Source: a virus. Taken from it: a DNA stretch of 48,823 nucleotides. The DNA lies in IMG/VR virus record IMGVR_UViG_3300044960_000518, positions 1-48,823 of that record. One strand, written 5' to 3'. Below the pieces are notes generated by a model, which worked only from the letters and a program-made list of their open reading frames with translations, had not been told where the DNA came from and did no database searches. The stretch's first letter is position 1. Each line of letters begins with the position of its first letter. Made by a program: the position numbers and the translations under genes. Below, one piece after another: positions 30,787 to 39,261 of the stretch.

Positions 30787-32070
30787 CTAACTCCGCTGCA
30801 GGGTGAAGGGGGCCTCGCCCAGCGCCAGGCTCCGGAGCGAGGTCTTGTCCGTCACAAATGGATTCGTGAATGTGATCGTCTTGGCCGGGTCAATGAGGAC
30901 CGCGCCGTCGGTGAACTGCGAACTGGTCAGGGTCCGCCCCCGATTGTCGCGGCTGCAATCCAGCACGGAGCCCTGCCCGCGGAACGTCCCCGTCGTGATG
31001 GTCCCGTTGGATTGCCAGTAGAACGTCCCGGCATCATTGGTCAGTGTGCCGACCGTCGCGCTGCCGAGCAGCGTAGCCGTTCCGGCCGTCTTGGTCCAGC
31101 CCGTGACATCGCTGTTGACCGTCACGATCCCGCCCGTCTGCAGGATCGTGCCCAGGGTGCAGCCGGCGCCGCAGAAGAGGGTGACGTCGGTGCCGGGCGA
31201 GGTCTCGTAGCCGACACGGATGGTCGGGAATTGCGCCGCAGCGTTGACTTCCGCCGCCAGGCCGATGTTCCCCTGCACCGCATTGAGGACGTTCGAGGCG
31301 TGCGAGCCCTGGACCATGAGGGCATAGACATTGGCCGACTCGGGGCTGGCCGTGCCCTCGACATTCAACGTGACGGGGTTCGAGCCGAAATCGAGCTTGA
31401 TCCGCTGGGAGCAGCCGCCGATCCCCTTGCCGATGTTGCAGACCGTCGCGGAGATTGCCAGATACTTCGGGCGGTACTCGTAGTAGGTCGTGCCGGAAGT
31501 CGAGTAATTCGGCAGGCCGATCTTGCCGGTGAAGCTCGCAGCGATATTCAGGCTCGCCAGCGTCACAGCGGATTGCCCGAGGCCATAGAGAATGTCGAAG
31601 GAGGAGTCCTCCAGGTAGACGTCGTCCCCGGTCACCGGCACGGTGCCGTCGTCCCAGTTGGCTGGCGTGTCCCAGTGATTGGGGCCGGCGCACGGAGTCA
31701 GATCCGTGCCCGTGCTGCTGGCCGCGCCATCGATGGTCTGATCGTCTGCCGCACCGCCGTCCGTCTCGCTCGTGGAGACGGTGCAGGCGAAGGGGCGGCC
31801 GGGCGTGTCGCCGGTCAGGATCAGCTGATTGCCGCTCCGGCTGGCGGTGATTTCCGCGAATTCCGGATAGGTGGTGGAGGAGAGGGCGTTCCAGGCCGCA
31901 ACGACGGCGTCGAGGATGGCCGGGATGGACGTCGAGCCGGCGGTCACGCGGGCGGTCTTGGTGCCGATCGTCAGGTAGATGACGTCGTCGGCCTCCCAGG
32001 TGCCGCCGAAGATGTAGCCCGTGACCTGCGCCACTGCGGGGGCGCCGCCGATCCAGCGTCGCGTAGCCAT
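30787..32070 (-). CDS. tail protein with probable beta-helix region
   Basis: The likely start is ATG 32068-32070 (a second ATG at 32082 is possible); 427 residues. The N-terminus (ATRRWIGGAPAVAQVTGYI) is followed by a Thr/Ser/Gly/Asn-rich chain with regular short strands (VTLASLNIAASFTGKIGLPN, NVLNAVQGNIGLAAE, ATLLGSATVGTLTNDAGTF) typical of parallel beta-helix tail proteins. WGT/NWDDGTVPVTGDDVYLED also resembles planctomycete exported proteins. It may be a spike or receptor-binding protein. Confidence 0.65.
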   Translation of the reverse strand: MATRRWIGGAPAVAQVTGYIFGGTWEADDVIYLTIGTKTARVTAGSTSIPAILDAVVAAWNALSSTTYPEFAEITASRSGNQLILTGDTPGRPFACTVSTSETDGGAADDQTIDGAASSTGTDLTPCAGPNHWDTPANWDDGTVPVTGDDVYLEDSSFDILYGLGQSAVTLASLNIAASFTGKIGLPNYSTSGTTYYEYRPKYLAISATVCNIGKGIGGCSQRIKLDFGSNPVTLNVEGTASPESANVYALMVQGSHASNVLNAVQGNIGLAAEVNAAAQFPTIRVGYETSPGTDVTLFCGAGCTLGTILQTGGIVTVNSDVTGWTKTAGTATLLGSATVGTLTNDAGTFYWQSNGTITTGTFRGQGSVLDCSRDNRGRTLTSSQFTDGAVLIDPAKTITFTNPFVTDKTSLRSLALGEAPFTLQRS

Positions 32071-32113
32071 GCCAGGCATCATGATCGGCCAGGCGGATGG
32101 CTGGCAAAAGCGG

Positions 32114-32833
32114 CTAGCTCACCCAGACATTCGGGATGCCGAGCAGCGGCGCCGGCGACTCGAACTGATAGCTGTAGGACACGGGGAAGAGGCGATGGCC
32201 GTTCCCCCTGCGCCGGGGGCTGCGGCGCACGAAGCGGCCGGCCTCCTTCAGGGCGCCGGGAAAGAGCGGCGGCGGGGCCGGCGGGTAGGCGGCATAGCCG
32301 ACGATCTCCCCCTCCTGGGAGGCGCCGAATTCGGCGGCCGGGTAGACGAGCTGGCGCTGCGGGGGGCCGTTGAGGGCGCGGCGAGTGATGTAGACCGGGC
32401 CGCCGCCCCAGAGGGCGACCGTCTCCGTCCAGGACCAGAGCAGGAAGGATGAGTTGCCGACGGGGTACTCCGCCTCCGCCGCGAACCGAAAGTCGCGGAA
32501 GGTGCAGTAATCGCCCGGCCGGGCCCCGGGGAAGGAGGCCCCCCGCGTGATGCGCACGCCCGTGAGGCTCCCCGCCGTGCGAAGAGAGACGTGCGACTCG
32601 CTGCCGTCATCGTGCAGCAGGACGATGTCCGGCGAGGCCCCTGCCAGGGCGATTTCCAGGGCCTCGACGGCGCCCTTGAGGGCCCCCTGGCTGTCGCCGT
32701 CGAGGATCCCCTGGACGTCCAGGCGGCGGATCTCGGCGACGGGCTGGTTGCCCTCATTCCAGACCAGCTCGCGGTCGGATGCGACCGTCACCGAATTGGC
32801 CGCCAGCGTCAGGCCACCGATGCGCAGCTGCAC
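32114..32833 (-). CDS. tail protein (hypothetical, 239 aa)
   Basis: GTG 32831-32833 is preferred because GGGGAGGTGG lies directly upstream; ATG 32860 would add nine residues. It begins QLRIGGLTLAANSVTVASDR and has a beta-rich chain with FPGARPGDYCTFRDFRFAAE, SSFLLWSWTETVALWGGGP and PVSYSYQFESPAPLL. It lies directly after the tape measure region and the divergent moron-like gene, where distal-tail proteins usually occur. Confidence 0.65.
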   Translation of the reverse strand: MQLRIGGLTLAANSVTVASDRELVWNEGNQPVAEIRRLDVQGILDGDSQGALKGAVEALEIALAGASPDIVLLHDDGSESHVSLRTAGSLTGVRITRGASFPGARPGDYCTFRDFRFAAEAEYPVGNSSFLLWSWTETVALWGGGPVYITRRALNGPPQRQLVYPAAEFGASQEGEIVGYAAYPPAPPPLFPGALKEAGRFVRRSPRRRGNGHRLFPVSYSYQFESPAPLLGIPNVWVS

Positions 32834-32911
32834 GCGTCCCACCTCCCCACGTGGCACCATAGCCGGCGGGGGGAGGGCCGTGGCAAAGACGGCTGGCCAC
32901 GAATAATTTTC

Positions 32912-32940
32912 TTGCCTCCTCCTCGCGCCCCGGCGACAAT
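32912..32940 (+). promoter_or_regulatory. candidate promoter of the plus-strand gene
   Basis: TTGCCT (32912-32917), 17 bases and GACAAT (32935-32940) lie 30 bases before the ATG at 32971, with AGGAGAGG between. Each box matches four of six consensus positions. It would allow this gene to be expressed independently of the late operon. Confidence 0.5.
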
Positions 32941-32970
32941 CCCCGGGCCCAGTCAGGAGAGGACCCGCTC

Positions 32971-33921
32971 ATGACCGCCTCATTCAGCTGCCCCGCGCGG
33001 GCAACCCGCCAGGCCGCCGCCCTGGTCGTGTTCCTTGTGGCCCTCGGCGGCGCCGACCCGGCCCCGGGCGAGCGCACCGGAATCGATGAGCCCGACGAGG
33101 AGCTGACGAACGAGCAGAGGGCGGACGAGGCCCGCCGGGCCCTGCGGACGCTGCAGGAGTTGCCCCGCGCCGAGCAGAAGGCGGCCGTCGATGCCCTGGC
33201 AAAGCTCCGTCAGCTCGGCATCGATGCGCTTACCGACAGGGACAAGGGGCTGCTGCTGGCCGCCGGTTTCTCGGGCGTGCTCCGGCGGGAGGCCGCCCGC
33301 TCGGCCCGACAGGACCGGCGCTTCGACGAGCTCCGCCGCCTCTTCGGCGTCAGCGACCATCTGCGCCGGCAGCGGGAGGCCTTCGGCCTCCTGGACGATC
33401 GGGCACGAGACGAGCTGCTGCGCAGCGTGCGGGCCCGGCCGGCCGCCGAGCGGACCGGGACCGGCGCGCTCGACAAGGTCCTTGCGGAGGCCGGCCGCAC
33501 GGCGGTCCGCGCGCCGACGCTCAAGCCGCTGACCGAGGAGGTCGAGGAGGAGATGGAGGGGATGGTCCTGGACGAGGGCGAGATCGGCCTGATCCGGTCC
33601 GCGGCACGCATCATCGAGCGGGGCGGGTTCGGGAACCTGGGGCCCCAGTGGCGGGCGGCCCTCGGCCGGCTGCGCGATGGCGCCATCCTGCGCCGCGAGG
33701 CCGTCCGCTTCGCCCGGAAGGACGCCGAGCGCCGGCGCCTCGCCGAGCGCCTGAAGCTCGATCCCGATGATCCGACGACCTGGCTGGAGCTGGGCCTCCT
33801 GGACCTGGCGGACGTCTTCCTGCTGAGGCAGTCGCTGGACAAGCTGGACCGGGGCCAGCCGCTCGATTCGGAAGAAGCGGCGATCCTGAGGCGCTTCGGC
33901 GTCACTCGACGGCCGAAGTGA
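32971..33921 (+). CDS. exported moron-like protein with tape-measure-type repeats
   Basis: It is on the plus strand inside a minus-strand tail operon, with AGGAGAGG 9 bases upstream and its own candidate promoter; 316 residues. A signal-like start (RQAAALVVFLVALGGA) precedes helical repeats. Residues 82-130 (GIDALTDRDKGLLLAAGFSG then VLRREAARSARQD), 218-266 (GGFGNLGPQWRAALGRLRDG) and a partial copy at 293-311 share one pattern. The same pattern occurs at residues 511-560 of the tape measure protein next door. It may be an exclusion factor or a virion-interacting host-surface protein. Confidence 0.75.
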   Translation: MTASFSCPARATRQAAALVVFLVALGGADPAPGERTGIDEPDEELTNEQRADEARRALRTLQELPRAEQKAAVDALAKLRQLGIDALTDRDKGLLLAAGFSGVLRREAARSARQDRRFDELRRLFGVSDHLRRQREAFGLLDDRARDELLRSVRARPAAERTGTGALDKVLAEAGRTAVRAPTLKPLTEEVEEEMEGMVLDEGEIGLIRSAARIIERGGFGNLGPQWRAALGRLRDGAILRREAVRFARKDAERRRLAERLKLDPDDPTTWLELGLLDLADVFLLRQSLDKLDRGQPLDSEEAAILRRFGVTRRPK

Positions 33922-33946
33922 TCGGGAGGGGCATGCGCTCCGTCCC

Positions 33947-35845
33947 TTACTGCTGGCGCCGGATGGCCCGCTGCCGCGCGTCCTCGTCGCGGCGCAGTCC
34001 GACCTCCGTGGCCACGCGCGCCTTGATCTCCCGGACCAGGTTGGCCAACGACCGGTCCAGGGCCCGGGCGATGTCGGCTGCTAATTGGGCCGTGTCGATG
34101 ATGGGCTGCACCTGGACATCGACGGCGAGCTTGCGCTCCTTGTTGCGCAGGGCTCCGAGATCGTCCATCTCGTCGGTGATGCCGAGGAGCTTGCGCGTCT
34201 GCTGTCGCAGCGGATCGTTGGCGGCGGAGCGTTCGGCCTCCTTGGCGAGGACGTCGCCGAAACCGGCCCGCTGCAGCACGGCCCGCTGGTCGGGCGTCAG
34301 CGCGTCGAAGCCGCGGTCCTTCATCCACTGCGCCGCGTGGAGCGCGGCGAAGCGGTCCCCCATCTGCAGCATGCCCCAGGACTGGTGGCGCTGCTCGGCG
34401 GACTGTCGCATCTCGCGGACGTGGGCCAGCTCTTCGCGCTGCTTCGCCACGTCCGCGGCGCGCACGGCGGCCTTCGCCTGGGCGAGCTTGAGCTGGGCCT
34501 CCTCCTCGCGGGTGATCGCCTTCTCGACCTCGGCACTTTTCGCCTGCAGGTCCTGCCCGAGCGCATTCGCGCGACCGGCGGCAAAGAGGAGCTTGTCCGG
34601 GCCAAATTCCCGCTCGACGGCCTTGTGCCGCTCCCAGTCCCGTTTCAACTGGCGACCGGCCAGGAATAATGGCTGCGCGAAGGGGGGGGCCATCATCACC
34701 ATCGCGGCCGCGCCTTCCTGGCGGTTGATCTTTTCGCCGCGAAACATCTTGGCGAACGCGCCGAGAGCGAGGGCCCCTTGCTCCCCGGCGTCCTGCAGGA
34801 TCCCCGGCCCGGCGGGCGGCAAGTCCTCGGCCTTCGGCCCCGCCTTGATTCGCTCGAACTCGGCGGCGGCATCCTTGTACTCCCGTTCCGCCCGGTCCCG
34901 GGACCGGGTTGCACTCGCGCGGGCGGAGCGGGCGGCCGCGAGCTCGTTTTGCGCGGCCTCGAGATCTCGCTCGGCGGTCCGCTTCTGCAATTCCGGCCCC
35001 AGCATCCGCTCGCGGTAGCGATACTCGAGATCGGCGCGCACGCTGGAGCGGTCGGCCGGCAGCTCGGGAGGGCGATGCAGGAGCTGCCGGGCCAGCCGCT
35101 CGCCGGCCTGGAGATTGCCGTGCGCCACGTTCAGCCGGAAGTCCGCGCTGCGCTCGGCCACCTCGACGGTCCGGCTGCCGTGGATGAAGGCTTCCTCCTG
35201 GACCAGGGCATGCTGGGCCCGGGCCAGCCGATCCGGGATCCCCTGCAGGGCGTCCATGAAGCGATGGACAGACTCGATGAGGCCGCCAAAGATCGGCAGG
35301 GCCTCGGCCAGCCCGCGGGCCTTGTCACGGGCGCTGGCGAAACTGTCGCCGGCCACCTGAGCGATCCGGGTGAGCGAGTCCAGTCCGTGCTGGGCGGCGA
35401 GCATTGCTCCCGCGCCGACCGCTCCCACCATCCCCGCCGTCCCCAGCGCCGTCATGCCGCGGACGCCGATGGCGCTCTGGAGCAGGTCCCGCCCGGTCGG
35501 CGCCACCACGCCGCGGCGGATCAGCTCCTGCCGCAGCTGGTGCTGCTCACGGGTCTGCTGGACGGCCAGCTCGACGCGGTCCCGGAAGGTGGCCTGGCGA
35601 AATGCCTGCTGATGGTGCTGCTCCTCGCGGAAGGCCCGCACCCGATCGCCGAAGGTCGCGCGGCGGAAATCCTGCTCGATGCGCTGACTCTCGCGGAAGC
35701 GGTCCACGCGCTGACGCAGCTGCTCCTGATAGTCCTTCTCGGCCCGGGCCAGATCGCGCGTGGCTCCGGCCATGTCGCGGAAGGAGCGGACCGCGTCATG
35801 GCCGGCCGATGAGACGTTGACCCGCAGCGTCAGCTCCCGGTCCAC
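33947..35845 (-). CDS. tape measure protein
   Basis: GTG 35843-35845 has AGGAGG 7 bases upstream; 632 residues. Almost the whole chain is charged helix with coiled-coil character (QRVDRFRESQRIEQDFRRAT and many similar), with a hydrophobic segment VRGMTALGTAGMVGAVGAGA near 130-150 and a second near 390-420. Length, position after the frameshift chaperone gene and composition define it. It sets tail length; by the usual ~1.5 A per residue it would imply a tail of roughly 95 nm. Residues 511-560 resemble repeats in the plus-strand gene. Confidence 0.85.
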   Translation of the reverse strand: MDRELTLRVNVSSAGHDAVRSFRDMAGATRDLARAEKDYQEQLRQRVDRFRESQRIEQDFRRATFGDRVRAFREEQHHQQAFRQATFRDRVELAVQQTREQHQLRQELIRRGVVAPTGRDLLQSAIGVRGMTALGTAGMVGAVGAGAMLAAQHGLDSLTRIAQVAGDSFASARDKARGLAEALPIFGGLIESVHRFMDALQGIPDRLARAQHALVQEEAFIHGSRTVEVAERSADFRLNVAHGNLQAGERLARQLLHRPPELPADRSSVRADLEYRYRERMLGPELQKRTAERDLEAAQNELAAARSARASATRSRDRAEREYKDAAAEFERIKAGPKAEDLPPAGPGILQDAGEQGALALGAFAKMFRGEKINRQEGAAAMVMMAPPFAQPLFLAGRQLKRDWERHKAVEREFGPDKLLFAAGRANALGQDLQAKSAEVEKAITREEEAQLKLAQAKAAVRAADVAKQREELAHVREMRQSAEQRHQSWGMLQMGDRFAALHAAQWMKDRGFDALTPDQRAVLQRAGFGDVLAKEAERSAANDPLRQQTRKLLGITDEMDDLGALRNKERKLAVDVQVQPIIDTAQLAADIARALDRSLANLVREIKARVATEVGLRRDEDARQRAIRRQQ

Positions 35846-35855
35846 GGCCCACCTC

Positions 35856-36628
35856 CTAGCGCCCGCTGCCCTTGAGGATCATTGCCAGCAGCAGGTCGAT
35901 CTTTCCCGCGTACTCCCCGCGGGCGAACTCGTCCTCGACGTCGCGGATGATCGCCGCATTCCTGCGAACGATCGGGTCGTCCGGGAACCGACCGATGGCG
36001 CGGCACTCGCGGTAATGCTGCCAGGCCAGCCAGTTCCGGTCGCTCAGCTCGACGGCCTCGGCCGGCCGCGGGCCGCGGGCCCCGCGCGGCACCTTCGGGC
36101 ACTCGTAACAGGCTGGCACCGTCCCGAGCGGCCGCCGCTGGGGCGGGCCGTGCGGATGCGGCCGGCGCGTGATCTCCCCCGTCTCGCGGTCGTAGAGATA
36201 TCGGTGGCAGTCTTCGCAGGAGCGTCCGGCTATGCGAGGGTGGGCGAGCCAGAGCCAGACGCCCCGGCGGAGTTTCCCGCGTCGGCCGCCTGCTCGGATG
36301 CCGTGTAGCCCAGAATGTGGTTGATGAAGATCTGGATGACCGGCTGCCAGATCCCCCGCAGCGTGTCGGCCTTGATCGGCAGCAGGGCCCCATCCTCGGC
36401 GGTCGCGTCCCAGCGGACGAGGTGACGGGCGACGAGCTCGACGTCGGCCGCCGTCGCTTCCTCGCCATTGCGACGCGGTCTTGTCAGGTAATCGTTCGCC
36501 TGGACCTGCAGGGCCGGGCGATATTCGAAGTGGACCTCGGGCCACAGGCCGGCCCTCTCCTCGATGCGCCCCTTGAAGGTGTAGCCGTCACGGATCAGGA
36601 TGGATCGCTTGCGACCGGTTGCGCTCAT
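35856..36628 (-). CDS. tail assembly chaperone, frameshifted G-T type product
   Basis: The zero-frame ORF (36628 to 36230) and a downstream -1 ORF ending at 35856 overlap. At GGGAAAC (36272-36278) a -1 slip joins them into a 257-residue protein: 119 codons, then 138. The downstream part (LRRGVWLWLAHPRIAGRSC, CHRYLYDRETGEI, CYECPKVPR, LSDRNWLAWQHYRECRAIG) has two CxxC pairs likely to bind zinc. By analogy with lambda gpG/gpGT, the short form coats the tape measure and the long form recruits tube protein. Confidence 0.8.
36230..36628 (-). CDS. tail assembly chaperone, short zero-frame product
   Basis: ATG 36626-36628 has GAGGAG upstream; 132 residues. The sequence RSILIRDGYTFKGRIEERAG, HLVRWDATAEDG and WQPVIQIFINHILGY matches small tail chaperones that lie between tube and tape measure genes. 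It ends in a flexible Ser/Gly/Ala tail in which the slippery heptamer is embedded. It is the counterpart of lambda gpG. Confidence 0.8.
   Translation of the reverse strand: MSATGRKRSILIRDGYTFKGRIEERAGLWPEVHFEYRPALQVQANDYLTRPRRNGEEATAADVELVARHLVRWDATAEDGALLPIKADTLRGIWQPVIQIFINHILGYTASEQAADAGNSAGASGSGSPTLA
36272..36278 (-). other. -1 ribosomal frameshift heptamer GGGAAAC
   Basis: On the minus strand the zero frame reads GCG GGA AAC, so the heptamer G-GGA-AAC is in the correct X-XXY-YYZ register. The downstream -1 frame is open to 35856 and encodes the CxxC-rich extension, while the zero frame stops 40 bases later. The site is between the tail tube and tape measure genes, exactly where siphophages keep this signal. 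Confidence 0.85.
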
Positions 36629-36650
36629 CGGCTCCTCGACGCGGGCGAAA

Positions 36651-37544
36651 CTAGACGGTGCTGTCGCAGGTCACGACCAGCTCGCGGGTCGAGCCGCTCA
36701 TGTACGCCTTGCCCTCGAGCCGCAGCAGCTCCTCGCCTCGTTCGGGGACCTCGATCTGCCGCCGCGGGAAGGCGACCTTTACCAGGCTCCAGGCCAACGA
36801 CACCGAACCGTTGGTCAATGTCCAGACGACGGGGACGCCCCCCGCCCCCGTCCCGTATAGCGCCTCGGCATCACTATAGGGCACGCGGGTGCTGACCGAG
36901 ATGTTCCGCCCCATCGCCTGGAAGGCCGGGCTGAGGGTCAGGCTGTTGAAGAAGCGCTCGGTGTCGAGCTGATTGTCGATCTCGATCGTGAACTCGGGGG
37001 CGCCGACCGCAACGCCATTGATTACGATCGCGCCCGACGAGTCCGGGAAGATGAACGGCCCCGTGGTCGTGTCGATGTTCAGCGCCGGGAACGTGCCGGC
37101 GTTATCGACCGCCTCATCGACCCCGACAATCTCCAGCTCCAGGTCGATCGGCTGACCGGTCCGCCCGATGATGCGAGCGCGGCTGACGGCACAGTTGTCG
37201 TAGGTCATCACCTTACCGTCAGTGTCGTCACTCAGATCGACGGTCACGTAGCGCTTCTGCAAGCGGTCGGCCAGGGCATAGGTGGTGCCGCTGGGATTGG
37301 CGCCGAGGATCCACGGGAGGAGCCCCGCCCATTCAGCGGCGTTGGGTTGCATGCGGATCTGTCCGGTCACCCGACGGATGCCCTGGCGGACGCGCTCGAT
37401 GCTCGGCGACCGGGTGCCGCGCAGCCCGTTGCCATCGACGAATTCCTCCTGCAGGCCGAGCGAGCAGGAGCGGAAGTCGTACCGAGTATCGACGGGATTA
37501 CTGGAGCTGATGCCGAGCTTGCTGATGTATGAGTAGATCGGCAT
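36651..37544 (-). CDS. tail tube protein
   Basis: ATG 37542-37544; 297 residues. The beta-rich chain starts MPIYSYISKLGISSSNPVD and has GLLPWILGANPSGTTYALAD, RARIIGRTGQPIDLELEIVG, FTIEIDNQLDTERFFNSLT and ELLRLEGKAYMSG, typical of phage tube proteins that build a tube of hexameric rings. Its position directly before the frameshift chaperone supports this. No sheath gene follows it, so the tail is non-contractile. Confidence 0.8.
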   Translation of the reverse strand: MPIYSYISKLGISSSNPVDTRYDFRSCSLGLQEEFVDGNGLRGTRSPSIERVRQGIRRVTGQIRMQPNAAEWAGLLPWILGANPSGTTYALADRLQKRYVTVDLSDDTDGKVMTYDNCAVSRARIIGRTGQPIDLELEIVGVDEAVDNAGTFPALNIDTTTGPFIFPDSSGAIVINGVAVGAPEFTIEIDNQLDTERFFNSLTLSPAFQAMGRNISVSTRVPYSDAEALYGTGAGGVPVVWTLTNGSVSLAWSLVKVAFPRRQIEVPERGEELLRLEGKAYMSGSTRELVVTCDSTV

Positions 37545-37630
37545 GGCGACGCCCCGGCCGGAACGGTAGTGCGGCGATGGTCAGGGCTGCATGGTGGCCG
37601 AGACGGGGGATGGCAGGCAAAGGTGCCGGC

Positions 37631-38095
37631 CTAGGCCGGCCGGGCCTCGCGGGTGAAGACACGGATGAGCGCCGGCGAGACGAAGAGGTTGGCGTCCCGG
37701 AAGAGGGGCAGGTCGAGGACGGGGGCCGGCTCCCAGCGGCAGTACTTCAGCGGCACCGACAGCGCAGCGGCCAGGGCCGCCGGCCGGCGGTTATGGAAGG
37801 CGTTGCGGATCTGCTGGCGCCAGAGAAGCTCCCCCTCGACCAGCTGGAGGTCCTGGTTGCTGGCCGCAACGAGGGTGACGCCGCAGGGGTAGCCGTAGTC
37901 TTCGGAACTGTTCTGGGTGCCGTCGAGCAGCTCGGGAATGGGCCAGAGTGAGACGAGGACGCAGGGCAGCGAGGGGAGGTTGCGGTCGAAGGGCAGTTTG
38001 CGGAGCAAGATGTTGCCGCCGGGAATGCCGCTGAGGCCCAGCGACTGGAGGACCGTCTGAACGCCGACCAGCGCTTCGTAGTGATGGGACGGCAT
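37631..38095 (-). CDS. tail completion / neck protein
   Basis: ATG 38093-38095; 154 residues. HYEALVGVQTVLQSLGLSGI, PSLPCVLVSLWPIPELLDGT, YPCGVTLVAASNQDLQLVEG and LWRQQIRNAFHNRR give the alpha/beta pattern of siphophage tail-terminator (gpU-like) proteins. It sits immediately upstream of the tube protein. It would cap the tail at the head end. Confidence 0.65.
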   Translation of the reverse strand: MPSHHYEALVGVQTVLQSLGLSGIPGGNILLRKLPFDRNLPSLPCVLVSLWPIPELLDGTQNSSEDYGYPCGVTLVAASNQDLQLVEGELLWRQQIRNAFHNRRPAALAAALSVPLKYCRWEPAPVLDLPLFRDANLFVSPALIRVFTREARPA

Positions 38096-38099
38096 GCGA

Positions 38100-38561
38100 T
38101 CAGATTACCTGCGCGGCGACGTACTCCGCGAAGCTCTGCGCGATGTCGCTGGCGCACTCGTTATTGATGCCGAGGAACGGACGGGCGGGCACATGTCGGG
38201 TGCCGTCCTGGTGAAAGCCGGCGTACTCGATATTGGTGCCCCAGACCAGCTCGTGGGGGGAGAGGCGCTCGACATGCCCGGCGGCGCCGGAGCCAGCGGT
38301 GAGCGAGGCCATGAGCAGCCCGGTATCGCGGAGCGGCTTCTCGCCGCTGCGGCCGCGGCGCCGGGGCCGCTGCAATGGCGCCCACGGCCGGCCGTCGGGA
38401 TCGTGGGCGCCGTCGAAGCTCTGCCTGGCATAGCTGACCAGGATGATGGCCGACCGACGGAGTGGCGGGCCGAAGTCGAGGCTGGCGAGCTGCCGGCCCC
38501 TGGCCTCGCACCATTCGGCGAAGCGGCTGGGGTCGAGAACCACGGAACGAGCAGCGGGCAC
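38100..38561 (-). CDS. virion morphogenesis protein (Mu gpG / HK97 gp10-like)
   Basis: GTG 38559-38561 is chosen because AAGGAG lies 6 bases upstream; 153 residues. PPLRRSAIILVSYARQSFDG, DPDGRPWAPLQ, LRDTGLLMASLTAG, NIEYAGFHQDGTRHVPARPF and LGINNECASDIAQSF are the conserved segments of phage virion morphogenesis proteins (the W.PL, L..TG.L..S and Y...HQ.G...PARPFLG pattern). It acts at the neck during head-tail joining. Confidence 0.85.
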   Translation of the reverse strand: MPAARSVVLDPSRFAEWCEARGRQLASLDFGPPLRRSAIILVSYARQSFDGAHDPDGRPWAPLQRPRRRGRSGEKPLRDTGLLMASLTAGSGAAGHVERLSPHELVWGTNIEYAGFHQDGTRHVPARPFLGINNECASDIAQSFAEYVAAQVI

Positions 38562-38596
38562 GGAGCGCTCCTTCTGCCGGCGTGTGGGCCGGCGCC

Positions 38597-38935
38597 TCAA
38601 GTGCGCCCCCGGCGCGTCACGCACTGCCAGGTAATACCCAGCGGATCGAGTGTGGCCTCGACAATGTACCAGACCGTGCCGGCAGCGTCGGCGATCGTGT
38701 CGCCGGGCCCGGGTCTGTGGGCGGCCGGGATCTGGTTGCCGCCGAGATACCAGATCTTGTCCCCCTGCTGGAAATAGCCGTTGCTGGCCGCGATCTCGCG
38801 GGCGCTCAGCTCGCGGCCGTCGGCGTCCTCGACCGCGATCACGGTATCGCCGGCGGCCGCCTTGCTCGTGAAGGTAACGGGCTCGAGGCCGTCCATCATC
38901 CGGTAGTCGGCCCCGACGCTGTCGGCAAAGCTCAT
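38597..38935 (-). CDS. small neck/connector protein (112 aa)
   Basis: ATG 38933-38935. It starts MSFADSVGADYRMMDGLEPV, then a beta-rich chain (TFTSKAAAGDTVIAVEDADG, NGYFQQGDKIWYLGGNQIPA, WYIVEATLDPLGITW). It lies between the morphogenesis protein and a small coiled-coil gene, the usual place of head-tail connector proteins. The precise role is not shown. Confidence 0.6.
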   Translation of the reverse strand: MSFADSVGADYRMMDGLEPVTFTSKAAAGDTVIAVEDADGRELSAREIAASNGYFQQGDKIWYLGGNQIPAAHRPGPGDTIADAAGTVWYIVEATLDPLGITWQCVTRRGRT

Positions 38936-38958
38936 GGTCGATCCACCGGCGGGGGCGC

Positions 38959-39222
38959 TCAGGTATAGGCCCGGACGCGCTCCTCGTACAGCCCGCCATC
39001 GCCGCCCGCGGCCAGGACCGCGTCGTTAGCTTCCTTGATGCGGGCGAGCATCAGGGACAGGTAGCCATTCCAGTCCACCTGTTTGCCGGCGACGGTATAG
39101 GTCGCGGGCGGCGGATGGCCGGCGGCCGTCAGCGCGAGGCGCCGGGCCGTTTCGTTCTCGAGCTCGGCCTCGAGGTTATCCCGGATGTTCTTCAGCCGGG
39201 TCAGGCGGTCACTGCTGGCCAC
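38959..39222 (-). CDS. small head completion protein (87 aa)
   Basis: GTG 39220-39222 has AGGAGG upstream. The N-terminal half is a charged helix (LTRLKNIRDNLEAELENETA) and the rest has TYTVAGKQVDWNGYLSLMLA and RIKEANDAVLAAGGDGGLYE. Short helical proteins of this kind occur between capsid and neck genes in many siphophages. The function is inferred from position only. Confidence 0.6.
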   Translation of the reverse strand: MASSDRLTRLKNIRDNLEAELENETARRLALTAAGHPPPATYTVAGKQVDWNGYLSLMLARIKEANDAVLAAGGDGGLYEERVRAYT

Positions 39223-39261
39223 GGCGCATCCTCCTTCCGGGGCGGTGCTCGCGCTGGCGCA

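Noticed and set aside
33210-34328. Minus-strand open frame across the plus-strand moron-like gene
   Set aside because: Low-complexity Arg/Ser composition and no start signal; the plus strand has ribosome site, promoter and repeats shared with the tape measure.
33947-37544. Contractile tail (myovirus)
   Set aside because: No sheath gene lies by the tube protein, and the frameshift chaperone and tape measure follow directly, as in siphophages.
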